NCBI RefSeq assembly: GCF_002531725.1
Contig: NZ_NWSQ01000012.1
Span: forward strand, 168,111 to 232,110
Origin: Rhizobium sp. L43
GTDB taxonomy: Bacteria > Pseudomonadota > Alphaproteobacteria > Rhizobiales > Rhizobiaceae
Direction: 5' to 3'
Length of the DNA stretch: 64,000 nt
The notes beneath the pieces were generated by a model. That model searched no databases. It had not been told where the DNA came from and saw nothing but the letters and a program-made list of their open reading frames with translations. Below, piece by piece: positions 6,557 to 14,418 of this stretch. Each line of letters opens with the position of its first letter. Positions within the stretch are counted from its first letter, which is position 1. A program made the translations under genes and the position numbers.

Positions 6557-8788
6557 TCATTCCGCGGCCAGTTCGCCGCGGCCTTCCATGAAATCAGGGA
6601 ACCACGATTCATGGGCATCGCGCAATTGCTGAATCGGCAGCGAAATGAGATCGCCGACCACGAGCGCCGTTCCCTCTACCGTGCCGAGGCGGCGGAAGGG
6701 AACTCCGGCGCCTTCGGCATTGGCGCAGACGAAATCGGCGACATCGCTCGGTACCGTCAGCACGTAGCGAGCCTGGTCCTCGCCGAAGAGCAGCGCATGC
6801 GGGGCACCCTTGCCTTCGCCGAGATCGATCGCCAGACCCTTGTCTGACGCCATCGCCATTTCCGCAAGCGCGACTGCGAGACCGCCCGAAGAAATGTCGT
6901 GGCAGGCGGTCGCCTGGCCGTTGCGGATGACGGAGCGGACGAAATCACCGTTGCGGCGCTCGGCAAACAGATCCACCTCGGGTGCTGGGCCGTCGCGGCT
7001 GGAAAGCACGTCTCTGAGATAGACGGATTGGCCGAGATGGCTGCCGTCTACACCGATCATGATGACCTTGTCGCCGTCATCGGCGCTGCCGATGCGGACC
7101 ATCTTGCGCCAGTCCGGCAGCAGGCCGACGCCTGCGATTGTCGGGGTCGGAAGGATGGCGACGCCGTTGGTCTCGTTGTAGAGCGAGACGTTGCCGGAGA
7201 CGATCGGGAAGTCGAGCGCGCGGCAGGCTTCGCCGATGCCCTTCACCGCCTGAACGAACTGGCCCATGATCTCGGGCTTTTCGGGATTGCCAAAGTTGAG
7301 ATTGTCGGTGGCGGCGAGTGGTTCGGCGCCTGTCGCGGTGATGTTGCGCCAGCATTCGGCAACCGCCTGCTTGCCGCCTTCAAAGGGATCGGCCTCGACA
7401 TAACGCGGGGTGACGTCGGAGGAGAAGGCGAGCGCCTTGCTGGCATGGCCGTCGACGCGCACCACGCCGGCATCGCCGCCCGGAAGCTGCAGCGAATTGC
7501 CCTGGATCAGCGTGTCATACTGCTCGTAGACCCAGCGGCGGCTCGACTGGTTGGCGGAGCCGACGAGCTGCAGCAGTGCCTGGCCATAATCTTCGGGGGC
7601 GGCGACGAGATTTGCGGGCAGCGGGGCATGCTTGCCGGATTCGCGCCAGGGGCGATCATATTCCGGCGCCTGGTCGCCGAGATCCTTGATCGGCAGGTTC
7701 GCGACTTCTTCGCCCTGGTGCATGACGCGGAAGCGCAGGTCGTCGGTCGTCTTGCCGACGATCGCGAAATCGAGGCCCCATTTGACAAAGATCGCCTTGG
7801 CTTCCTCTTCCTTTTCCGGCTGCAGCACCATGAGCATGCGCTCCTGGCTTTCCGACAGCATCATTTCGTAAGCCGTCATCCGCTCTTCGCGGACCGGCAC
7901 CTTGTCGAGTTCGAGCAGGATGCCGAGGTCGCCCTTGGCGCCCATTTCGACGGCCGAGCAGGTGAGGCCCGCCGCACCCATGTCCTGAATGGCGATGACG
8001 GCGCCGGTCTGCATCAGCTCGAGGCAGGCTTCCAGCAGGCACTTTTCGGTGAAGGGGTCGCCGACCTGAACCGTCGGGCGCTTTTCCTCGATCGATTCGT
8101 CGAATTCGGCCGAGGCCATCGTCGCACCGCCGACGCCGTCGCGGCCGGTCTTGGCGCCGAGATAGACGACGGGCAAGCCGACGCCCTTGGCTTCGGACAG
8201 AAAGATGGCGTTGGATTTGGCGATGCCGGCGGCAAAGGCGTTGACGAGGATGTTGCCGTTATAGCGGGCGTCGAACTCGACTTCGCCGCCGACCGTCGGC
8301 ACGCCGAAGGAATTGCCGTAGCCGCCGACGCCGGAGACGACGCCGGAGACGAGATGGCGGGTCTTCGGGTGATCGGGTTCGCCGAAGCGCAGCGCATTCA
8401 TTGCGGCGATCGGGCGGGCGCCCATGGTGAAGACGTCGCGCAGAATGCCGCCGACGCCGGTTGCAGCACCCTGGTACGGTTCGATGTAGGAGGGGTGATT
8501 GTGGCTCTCCATCTTGAAGACGACGCAATCGCCGTCATCGATATCTACCACGCCAGCATTCTCGCCGGGGCCTTGGATGACGCGCGGCCCCTTGGTTGGC
8601 AGCGTGCGCAGCCATTTCTTCGAGGATTTGTAGGAGCAGTGCTCGTTCCACATGGCCGAGAAGATGCCGAGTTCGGTGAAAGTCGGTTCGCGGCCGATCA
8701 GATCCAGAATGCGCTGATACTCGTCCGGCTTCAGGCCATGGCTTGCAATGAGTTCCGGCGTGATCGGGATGGTGTTTGGAATGGTCAT
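6557..8788 (-). CDS. purL: Phosphoribosylformylglycinamidine synthase subunit PurL
   Basis: A 743-residue small-type PurL, the ATP-dependent synthetase subunit that converts FGAR to FGAM at step 4 of purine biosynthesis, using ammonia supplied by PurQ and assembled through PurS. Visible features are the N-terminal FTELGIFSAMWNEHCSYKS region, the metal/nucleotide part SHNHPSYIEP, and GIGDFVRD-type glycine loops such as GVGGILRDVF. The length matches the three-protein (PurSLQ) system rather than the 1300-residue fused enzyme. It is followed by bolA. purQ and purS lie 3-4.5 kb upstream on the same strand, separated by unrelated genes. It acts in the cytoplasm. Confidence 0.98.
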   Translation of the reverse strand: MTIPNTIPITPELIASHGLKPDEYQRILDLIGREPTFTELGIFSAMWNEHCSYKSSKKWLRTLPTKGPRVIQGPGENAGVVDIDDGDCVVFKMESHNHPSYIEPYQGAATGVGGILRDVFTMGARPIAAMNALRFGEPDHPKTRHLVSGVVSGVGGYGNSFGVPTVGGEVEFDARYNGNILVNAFAAGIAKSNAIFLSEAKGVGLPVVYLGAKTGRDGVGGATMASAEFDESIEEKRPTVQVGDPFTEKCLLEACLELMQTGAVIAIQDMGAAGLTCSAVEMGAKGDLGILLELDKVPVREERMTAYEMMLSESQERMLMVLQPEKEEEAKAIFVKWGLDFAIVGKTTDDLRFRVMHQGEEVANLPIKDLGDQAPEYDRPWRESGKHAPLPANLVAAPEDYGQALLQLVGSANQSSRRWVYEQYDTLIQGNSLQLPGGDAGVVRVDGHASKALAFSSDVTPRYVEADPFEGGKQAVAECWRNITATGAEPLAATDNLNFGNPEKPEIMGQFVQAVKGIGEACRALDFPIVSGNVSLYNETNGVAILPTPTIAGVGLLPDWRKMVRIGSADDGDKVIMIGVDGSHLGQSVYLRDVLSSRDGPAPEVDLFAERRNGDFVRSVIRNGQATACHDISSGGLAVALAEMAMASDKGLAIDLGEGKGAPHALLFGEDQARYVLTVPSDVADFVCANAEGAGVPFRRLGTVEGTALVVGDLISLPIQQLRDAHESWFPDFMEGRGELAAE

Positions 8789-8856
8789 GAGCGGAAAGTC
8801 CCTGGCGCGTTTTGCGCTGTCTTTAGCTTATGTAGCGGCGGCGCGCGACAGGAAAA

Positions 8857-8882
8857 TGCCCGCCGTCAACAGAGGGCGGGCA
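8857..8882 (-). terminator. Rho-independent terminator of the lipid A deacylase-like gene
   Basis: An 8-bp perfect stem (TGCCCGCC/GGCGGGCA) with a 10-base loop lies 27 bp past the minus-strand gene that ends at 8910. On the minus strand it is followed directly by TTTTCC. It lies before purL and would isolate the two genes. Confidence 0.75.
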
Positions 8883-8909
8883 GACTTTTTAAGCAAAAGG
8901 GGCAATCGA

Positions 8910-9488
8910 TCAGAACTTGTAGCCGATCTGCAGGCCGGCGCGCGTCATGCCGTCGTTCGGGCCGTCGCAGAGATTGGCATGCGAGGAGTGGGCGATCTGG
9001 GCCATCACGTTCCAATTGCGGGTGAAACGGTAGCCGGCGCCGAGATATTCGTGAAACAGGACGCGACAGCCGAGTTCCGGGCCGTCACCATCGCCCTCGA
9101 GATCGCCGGTATGGATGACGCCGCCGAAGCCGGCTTCGGCAAAAAGCTTCTCGTTGAAATCGACCGTCCAGGTGAAGCCGGTGAAGAATTGGGTGGCCTC
9201 GCCGGAGGTGCCGATCGATGTGCCGAGATGGACACGGGGGTGCAGCAATTGCTGCTGCCAGCCGACCGCCTGATCGTAGCCGAAGGGATCGAAGAGGGCG
9301 GTAATTTCCGGAAAGACGCCGTTTTCCCGGGAATGGCCCGATTGTACCGAGGCCGATGCGCCGAAGCGCAGCTCATCGAATATCTGCTCGCCGGCCGTTG
9401 CCGAGCCCGCAACCAAAATGGCGGCTGCCGCTGCCAATGATGCCATACCCAAAAAACGCAACGCGATCTTTCCGAAGTCGACCCTCAT
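8910..9488 (-). CDS. Acyloxyacyl hydrolase / PagL-like lipid A 3-O-deacylase
   Basis: A 192-residue outer-membrane beta-barrel protein. An N-terminal signal peptide of about 35 residues ends near SATAG. The C-terminal segment AHSSHANLCDGPNDGMTRAG resembles the PagL catalytic region, where the His-Ser pair is followed by an N-P-N-D-G-like stretch, and the chain ends in GLQIGYKF with the terminal aromatic residue of barrel proteins. PagL enzymes remove the 3-O acyl chain of lipid A. The ATG at 9488 follows AAAGGAC. It lies downstream of the MocR gene across a perfect inverted repeat and has its own terminator. The exact substrate in rhizobial lipid A is inferred. Confidence 0.82.
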   Translation of the reverse strand: MRVDFGKIALRFLGMASLAAAAAILVAGSATAGEQIFDELRFGASASVQSGHSRENGVFPEITALFDPFGYDQAVGWQQQLLHPRVHLGTSIGTSGEATQFFTGFTWTVDFNEKLFAEAGFGGVIHTGDLEGDGDGPELGCRVLFHEYLGAGYRFTRNWNVMAQIAHSSHANLCDGPNDGMTRAGLQIGYKF

Positions 9489-9588
9489 TTGCTGTCCTTT
9501 GATTCGCGTCAGACGGGAACAACAAAGAGGTAACATGGAGGTTGAGTCGGTGAAGCGCTCCGAATTGGCTCCGACGTTTTTTCTGAAT

Positions 9589-9615
9589 TATGACGTGTAT
9601 TTGCAACACGTCATA
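9589..9615. repeat. Perfect 10-bp inverted repeat upstream of the PagL-like gene
   Basis: TATGACGTGT and ACACGTCATA are separated by seven bases and overlap the last codon of the MocR gene. There is no T-run after it on the minus strand, so a regulator site about 100 bp upstream of the PagL-like start is as likely as a terminator. Confidence 0.5.
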
Positions 9616-11029
9616 TTTCGCCGTCATAGGCGGAGCCGCCATTTTCCAGCAACCGGCGCAGGATCATCAGGCCCGAGATCAGTTCCTGCCCTGTCTTTGG
9701 CGAGGAAAAACCGATGCGAACGCGATGATAGGGTCTTTCCCCGCGCGCTGCCTTGAACTCGTCCTCGTCGTCGACGAGCACGCCGTCGCGGAAGGCGGCA
9801 TTCTTGAAGGTGCCTGACATCCAGGGTTCCGGCAGTTTCAGCCAGAGGAAGGGCGCGTGTATGTGCGATTCGAAATCGAATCCCTGCAACTGTTCGCGGG
9901 CGAGACGGACGCGCCGGGAGAGTTCCTCAACACTTACCTTGCGGATCTCGTGCGCCGCGCCGCTTTCGACGAGGCGCGCGCAGGTCTCGGCCAGGATGAA
10001 GGGCAGGCCGCCGGTGATCATCCTGTGCGTCACCTTGATGCGCTGGGCAAAATGCGGCGGGCAGGCGACCCAGCCGCCGCGCACGCCGGCGGCGACCGAT
10101 TTCGACAGGCCGTTGACGAGGAAGGTGCGATCGGGCGCAATGGAGGCCAGTAGTGGGGTATCGTCGTCAGCCATGCCGCCGTAGAGGTCGTCCTCGATCA
10201 GCCAGACACTGTGTTTCCTGGCGATTGCGGCGATGGCCACGCGCCGCTCATAGGGCATGATCGCCAGCGTCGGATTGTGCACGGTCGGCATCAGGAAGGC
10301 GATCTTGGGATGCTGCTGCTGGCAGAGCCGCTCGAAATCCTCGGGGATCACGCCGAGCTCATCGGAATCGACCGTCAGTGTGCGGCGGCCGAGCAGACGG
10401 GCGCTGCGGCTGACCTGGGTATAGGTGAGATCCTCGAAGACAATCTTGTCGCCCGGCGCCGAAACGGCGGCGATGACGGCGATCGCTGCCGCATGGGCGC
10501 CGAGCGTCGGTACGATGTTTTCGACCTCCGGAGTCCAGCCGCTGCGGGCAAGCCACAGGCGGCCGGCCTCGAACCAGTTGCGCGGGAAACTGCGGGAATA
10601 GGAGGAGATCTCGGAAAGATGCTGCTCGCCGATCTCGGCGAGGATGCCTGCTATGATCTTGCCCTGGCCGAGATCGGGCGCGGCTGTCGTGTCGAAGCGG
10701 ATCTTGTCCGCCGGCGCATCCTGGACGCGGGTGCCGCCGAGCGACACGGTCAGCGGATCGATCTGCTCGCCGGGCGTGGTCTCCGAGCGGTTCAGCACAT
10801 AGGTGCCGCGTCCGACTTCGCCGGCGACCAGGCCGCGCTCGTGCACCAACGCATAGGCGCGGCCGATCGTGCCGATCGTCACGCCGATGTCATAGGCAAG
10901 ATTGCGCTGCGGCGGCAGTTTGCTGCCGGCGGGCAGGGCACCGCTCGATATGGCGGATTCGATGCTGTCTGCGAGCCGGAGATAGACCGGTCCGGAACCG
11001 CGGGAAATATCGGGAAGCCAATTTGTCAT
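9611..11029 (-). CDS. MocR-type GntR regulator with aminotransferase domain
   Basis: A 472-residue PdxR/MocR family transcription regulator. Residues of about 10-80 form a GntR winged helix (LPPQRNLAYDIGVTIGTIGR, then GRGTYVLNR). Residues of about 110-470 are a fold-type I aminotransferase domain in which NGLSKSVAAGVRGGW contains the PLP-binding lysine. Such proteins sense PLP, amino-sugar or amino-acid derivatives and control neighbouring genes. The ATG at 11029 (MTNWLPDIS) is used; an earlier ATG at 11053 lies inside the probable operator. The gene is divergent from a DUF1127 gene and the 81-bp gap contains a direct repeat. The regulated pathway cannot be named from this context. Confidence 0.9.
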   Translation of the reverse strand: MTNWLPDISRGSGPVYLRLADSIESAISSGALPAGSKLPPQRNLAYDIGVTIGTIGRAYALVHERGLVAGEVGRGTYVLNRSETTPGEQIDPLTVSLGGTRVQDAPADKIRFDTTAAPDLGQGKIIAGILAEIGEQHLSEISSYSRSFPRNWFEAGRLWLARSGWTPEVENIVPTLGAHAAAIAVIAAVSAPGDKIVFEDLTYTQVSRSARLLGRRTLTVDSDELGVIPEDFERLCQQQHPKIAFLMPTVHNPTLAIMPYERRVAIAAIARKHSVWLIEDDLYGGMADDDTPLLASIAPDRTFLVNGLSKSVAAGVRGGWVACPPHFAQRIKVTHRMITGGLPFILAETCARLVESGAAHEIRKVSVEELSRRVRLAREQLQGFDFESHIHAPFLWLKLPEPWMSGTFKNAAFRDGVLVDDEDEFKAARGERPYHRVRIGFSSPKTGQELISGLMILRRLLENGGSAYDGEI

Positions 11030-11033
11030 GGTG

Positions 11034-11060
11034 ACAATTGTATATATTGGCACATTGTAT
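11034..11060. promoter_or_regulatory. Direct repeat in the MocR/DUF1127 divergent promoter region
   Basis: ACAATTGTAT at 11034-11043 recurs as ACATTGTAT at 11052-11060, with the shared ATTGTAT cores 17 bp apart. MocR proteins commonly bind direct repeats in their own divergent promoter. Use by the adjacent regulator is inferred from position. Confidence 0.45.
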
Positions 11061-11110
11061 CAGTCAAGCGTATGAGTCAATTCCAATGGTTGTCCAAAAG
11101 GATTCCTGGA

Positions 11111-11368
11111 ATGTCTGTCTTACCCGAGATCAAAACGCCGATTGTATCGATTGTCTCCTACGGCGACAGGAGACAAGTCGTCCTCCCCGCCGAGTCTGCC
11201 GAGGCGACGACGCGTTTGGGGCGGATCTGGGCGGCCATTCTTCTCTGGCATCAGAAGCGGGAAGGACGGCGTGCGCTGAGGGAGCTTACGGCAGCCGGAC
11301 TGAAGGATATCGGGGTATCGCAGTCCGATGCGGCGCGCGAAATCGGCAAGTCGTTTTTCTGGGACTGA
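11111..11368 (+). CDS. DUF1127 domain protein
   Basis: An 85-residue small protein. The C-terminal 45 residues are the arginine-rich DUF1127 domain, seen as RRALRELTAAGLKDIGVSQS followed by DAAREIGKSFFWD. In rhizobia and Agrobacterium, DUF1127 proteins have been linked to RNA turnover, phosphate and nitrogen response, and stress fitness, though the mechanism is unsettled. An earlier in-frame ATG at 11072 would make a 98-residue protein, but it has no ribosome binding site and lies near the divergent promoter. The stop codon lies inside a 16-bp tandem duplication (11356-11387). Confidence 0.8.
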   Translation: MSVLPEIKTPIVSIVSYGDRRQVVLPAESAEATTRLGRIWAAILLWHQKREGRRALRELTAAGLKDIGVSQSDAAREIGKSFFWD

Positions 11369-11387
11369 CCGTTTCTGGGACTGACCG
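11356..11387. repeat. 16-bp perfect tandem duplication at a stop codon
   Basis: TTTCTGGGACTGACCG occurs twice in tandem (11356-11371 and 11372-11387). The first copy contains the DUF1127 gene's stop codon. The unit is not a multiple of three. It looks like a recent slippage duplication. Confidence 0.85.
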
Positions 11388-11408
11388 GGTCTTCCGCAGC
11401 TGGAACGA

Positions 11409-11804
11409 TCAGCTGCAGGCCTTGTTGCCGCCGGACCAGCGATTGACGTCGGCGGCGATGCGGCCTGCGACCGGTTCCGACATCATCGGACCGAAGGCCT
11501 GGAGGCGCGAGGGGCTTCCCTCGGCCTGTACGACGAGCAGCGGCCGGGCTTCCGGGCTGCCCTTGTGGACGAGCAGGATGCGCGGCCGGCCGGAGAAGGA
11601 ATTGAGCTCCGGCGCGAGTTTATAGGCTGCAAAAGCCGGATCGCCCGATTTGAACCAGCAGGCATTGGCGCCGAGCGCCACGCGTTCCATCGTCGGCAGC
11701 GCGGCGCGGTTCGGACCTGTCGGCGCCGGCGACGACTGGCAGGCCGCGACCATGGTTGCGAGAGCGGCGAGCAGGGCGGCGTTTGCGGAAAGGCGAGGGC
11801 GCAT
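11409..11804 (-). CDS. Small secreted lipoprotein, unknown function
   Basis: A 131-residue putative lipoprotein. The N-terminus MRPRLSANAALLAALATMVA is a short lipoprotein signal peptide followed by A-A-C, a lipobox with Cys at residue 22. The mature part has two further cysteines (ANACWF and NKACS), which could form a disulfide in the periplasm. No family was recognised. The ATG at 11804 was chosen because it places the signal peptide at the terminus; an upstream ATG at 11894 would overlap purQ. It follows purQ by 31 bp on the same strand, so it may be carried on the purine transcript. Function unknown. Confidence 0.75.
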   Translation of the reverse strand: MRPRLSANAALLAALATMVAACQSSPAPTGPNRAALPTMERVALGANACWFKSGDPAFAAYKLAPELNSFSGRPRILLVHKGSPEARPLLVVQAEGSPSRLQAFGPMMSEPVAGRIAADVNRWSGGNKACS

Positions 11805-11835
11805 CGATCTTGCTCCAGATCCGGATGATAGGATT

Positions 11836-12507
11836 TCAGGCAGCGATGACATCGAGCGCCGAGGCAAAGAGGCCACGGCCATCCGAGCCGCCATGGGCGG
11901 TTTCGATCAGGTTCTCCGGATGCGGCATCATGCCGAGCACATTGCCCTTTTCGTTCATCACGCCGGCAATATCGTTGATCGAGCCGTTCGGATTGGTGCC
12001 TTCGGCATAACGGAACACCACCTGGCCATTGCCTTCGATCGCAGCCAGCGTCGCGTCGTCGGCGAAATAATTGCCGTCGTGATGCGCGACCGGGCTGCGG
12101 ATGACCTGCCCCTGCGCATAGGCGCGGGTGAAATCCGTCTCGGCATTGACGACTTCGAGCTTGACTTCGCGGCAGACGAATTTCAGCGAGGCATTGCGCA
12201 TCAAAGCGCCGGGCAGCAGGCCGGCCTCAACGAGGATCTGGAAGCCGTTGCAGACGCCGAGCACCTTCACGCCCTTTGCCGCCTTGTCGATGATCGCCTG
12301 CATGACCGGCATGCGGGCGGCAATGGCGCCGCAGCGCAGGTAATCGCCGTAAGAGAAGCCGCCGGGGATGACGATCAGGTCGACATCGGGGATGTCGGTC
12401 TCCGTCTGCCAGATCGTCACCGGCGCCTTGCCGGAGATCTTGGTCAAGGCGGCGATCATGTCGCGGTCGCGGTTGAGGCCCGGAAGTTGAACGACGGCTG
12501 ATTTCAT
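11836..12507 (-). CDS. purQ: Phosphoribosylformylglycinamidine synthase subunit PurQ
   Basis: A 223-residue class I glutamine amidotransferase that supplies ammonia to PurL. The nucleophile elbow is GVCNGFQILVEAGLLPGAL with Cys in the middle, and the His/Glu part of the triad is in MMPHPENL near the C-terminus. GGFSYGDYLRCGA is the usual oxyanion-region segment. The start ATG at 12507 overlaps the stop of the upstream kptA gene by four bases (ATGA), which implies translational coupling. It belongs to the purC-purS-kptA-purQ cluster. purL itself is about 3 kb further downstream. Confidence 0.98.
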   Translation of the reverse strand: MKSAVVQLPGLNRDRDMIAALTKISGKAPVTIWQTETDIPDVDLIVIPGGFSYGDYLRCGAIAARMPVMQAIIDKAAKGVKVLGVCNGFQILVEAGLLPGALMRNASLKFVCREVKLEVVNAETDFTRAYAQGQVIRSPVAHHDGNYFADDATLAAIEGNGQVVFRYAEGTNPNGSINDIAGVMNEKGNVLGMMPHPENLIETAHGGSDGRGLFASALDVIAA

Positions 12508-13058
12508 GGGGTCCCTGCGTCTAGCGAAAGATATTGAACTGGAACGCTTTCGGCGAGCCATACCCCATTGTCGGAGACAAAGAAAGAATGACCCTCTGAA
12601 AACATGCGGGCCGCATCGACGCGCAGGATGATATGTTCACCCTTGCGGCGCATTGCGACGATTTTTGCGGTTTCGACATCTGCTGAGAGATGAACATGGT
12701 GCCGCTGCATCCTCTTCAAGCCTTCGCGCTCGATCGATTGCCAGTTCGTCAGAGACGTGCCGTGAAAAAGAGCGGCCGGCGGCTCCACCTGGTTCAATGC
12801 GAGGTCGACGTCGACACTATGACCCTGATTGGCGCGAATTCTGTTATCGACGAGGGTGAAGCGCTTCTTCGGATTGTTGTCGACAATCTCGACAATATCG
12901 GCGCGGGAAACCTCATATTTCGACGTCAGGGCTTTTTCGAGCGCATCGAACGACACCCAGCCCTCGGCATCAAGCGTCAGGCCCGCGGCATCGGGCGCAT
13001 GACGCAAAACATAGCTCATATATTTCGAGACTTCCGTCTCCAGCTTTGCTTTCATCAT
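12504..13058 (-). CDS. kptA: RNA 2'-phosphotransferase (Tpt1/KptA family)
   Basis: A 184-residue KptA/Tpt1 protein. The N-terminal winged-helix part is YMSYVLRHAPDAAGLTLDAE followed by GWVSFDALEKAL. The C-terminal ADP-ribosyltransferase-like part has LFHGTSLTNWQSIEREGLK, RHHVHLS and ADVETAK. In eukaryotes these enzymes use NAD+ to remove the 2'-phosphate left by tRNA splicing. Bacterial homologues keep the activity, but their natural substrate is uncertain. The gene sits between purS and purQ, overlapping purQ by four bases, so it is firmly part of the purine operon. The first of two adjacent ATG codons is used; a GAGGA site lies upstream. Confidence 0.92.
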   Translation of the reverse strand: MMKAKLETEVSKYMSYVLRHAPDAAGLTLDAEGWVSFDALEKALTSKYEVSRADIVEIVDNNPKKRFTLVDNRIRANQGHSVDVDLALNQVEPPAALFHGTSLTNWQSIEREGLKRMQRHHVHLSADVETAKIVAMRRKGEHIILRVDAARMFSEGHSFFVSDNGVWLAESVPVQYLSLDAGTP

Positions 13059-13102
13059 GACGCCAAATCCTCAAGGTCCGCCGGACGACGGGGCTGTGAT
13101 CG

Positions 13103-13345
13103 TCAATCGATCGCGATCGCGTAATTCTCGATCACCGTATTGGCGAGCAGTTTTTCGCACATGGCCTTGAGGTCGGCCTCGGCCTTGGCCTTATCGGCGC
13201 CTTCCAGTTCCAGGTCGAAGACCTTGCCCTGTCTGACATGGCCGACGCCCGAGAAGCCGAGGGCACTGAGCGCGCCCTCGATAGCCTTGCCCTGCGGATC
13301 GAGAACGCCGTTTTTCAGCGTGACGGTGACACGAGCCTTGATCAC
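13103..13345 (-). CDS. purS: Phosphoribosylformylglycinamidine synthase subunit PurS
   Basis: An 80-residue PurS, the small structural subunit that brings PurQ and PurL together during FGAM synthesis. The sequence opens with MIKARVTVTLKNGVLDPQGK and has the typical LGFSGVGHVRQGKVFDLEL strand-helix pattern and the C-terminal LANTVIENYAI. The length and the start at 13345 match the family. It lies 35 bp after purC and 44 bp before kptA on the same strand. Presence of PurS confirms that this organism uses the three-subunit enzyme. Confidence 0.97.
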   Translation of the reverse strand: MIKARVTVTLKNGVLDPQGKAIEGALSALGFSGVGHVRQGKVFDLELEGADKAKAEADLKAMCEKLLANTVIENYAIAID

Positions 13346-13380
13346 TTTGTCTTTCCTGCCTTACTTGACCAGACGATCTT

Positions 13381-14145
13381 TTACTTAACCAAAACGGGGC
13401 CGGTGCCGCGCACAGGCTCGTTTTCATTGATGATGCCGAGACGGCGCGCAACTTCGGAATAGGCTTCGAGCAGCCCGCCCAGATCACGGCGGAAACGATC
13501 CTTGTCCATCTTCTCGTGGGTCTCGATATCCCAGAGCCGGCAGCTGTCCGGTGAGATCTCGTCGGCGAGGATGATGCGCATCAGATCGCCTTCGAACAGG
13601 CGGCCGCATTCGATCTTGAAGTCGACAAGCTGGATACCGACGCCGAGGAAGAGGCCGGTCATGAAGTCGTTGACGCGGATGGCAAGCGCCATGATGTCAT
13701 CGAGCTCGGCGGGGTTGGCCCAGCCGAAGGCAGTGATGTGCTCTTCGGAGACCATCGGATCGTCGAGTGCGTCGGACTTGTAATAGAATTCGATGATCGA
13801 GCGCGGCAGGACCACGCCTTCATCGATCCCGAGGCGCTTGGCGAGCGAACCGGCGGCGACGTTGCGCACGACGATCTCCAGCGGGATCATCTCCACTTCC
13901 TTGATCAACTGCTCGCGCATGTTGAGCCGGCGGATGAAATGCGTAGGGATGCCGATCTTGTTCAGATGGCTGAAGATGTATTCGGAAATGCGATTGTTGA
14001 GGACGCCCTTGCCATCGATGACTTCGTGTTTCTTCTTGTTGAAGGCAGTGGCATCGTCCTTGAAAAACTGGATCAAAGTGCCCGGTTCCGGGCCTTCATA
14101 CAGAATCTTTGCCTTGCCCTCGTAGATACGGCGGCGACGGTTCAT
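13381..14145 (-). CDS. purC: Phosphoribosylaminoimidazole-succinocarboxamide synthase
   Basis: A 254-residue SAICAR synthetase that joins aspartate to CAIR with ATP in purine biosynthesis. Recognisable segments are YEGKAKILYEG near the N-terminus, FKDDATAFNKKK, the signature IPLEIVVRNVAAGS, and LVDFKIECGR with LADEISPDSCRLWD. The ATG at 14145 (MNRRRRIYEG) gives the length usual for rhizobial PurC; an ATG three codons upstream at 14154 is possible. It is the first gene of the purC-purS-kptA-purQ unit. The 270-bp region upstream carries three 22-bp tandem repeats inside an inverted repeat. Confidence 0.97.
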   Translation of the reverse strand: MNRRRRIYEGKAKILYEGPEPGTLIQFFKDDATAFNKKKHEVIDGKGVLNNRISEYIFSHLNKIGIPTHFIRRLNMREQLIKEVEMIPLEIVVRNVAAGSLAKRLGIDEGVVLPRSIIEFYYKSDALDDPMVSEEHITAFGWANPAELDDIMALAIRVNDFMTGLFLGVGIQLVDFKIECGRLFEGDLMRIILADEISPDSCRLWDIETHEKMDKDRFRRDLGGLLEAYSEVARRLGIINENEPVRGTGPVLVK

Positions 14146-14253
14146 CGTGGTCATTCTCTGTTGTTGGCGCTCTTGGGATAGCGCGAGTGGATCGATCTCG
14201 TGGCGTCCCCTTAAAGGAAAAGAGTGGGTTTCACAATCCGCCTGTCGCTCCTT

Positions 14254-14336
14254 CCCCGGTTTCGGATTCTCTTGGCCCCGGTTTCCGAATTTTCTGGCCC
14301 CGGTTTCCGATTCTACGGAATACCGCCAAGAGAATC
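14254..14336. repeat. Three 22-bp tandem repeats upstream of purC
   Basis: Units at 14254-14275, 14276-14297 and 14298-14319 share the pattern CCCCGGTTTCCGAATTTTCT with minor changes. An 11-bp perfect inverted repeat (GATTCTCTTGG at 14265-14275 and CCAAGAGAATC at 14326-14336) encloses the last two units. The array lies about 110-175 bp upstream of purC and just past the 3' end of the PAS-GGDEF-EAL gene. No gene is seen in the rest of the 273-base gap. Confidence 0.85.
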
Positions 14337-14418
14337 GAATGAATTCGCAAGATGAGTCTAGCGCCTTTTCCTCTAGGGTGAAATGACGGCGAAATGGCGG
14401 GTTGCTTGTGGCAGGTTT

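Noticed and set aside
6899..9025. A 708-codon open frame opposite purL
   Set aside because: It spans purL and the next intergenic region with low-complexity translation and no homology.
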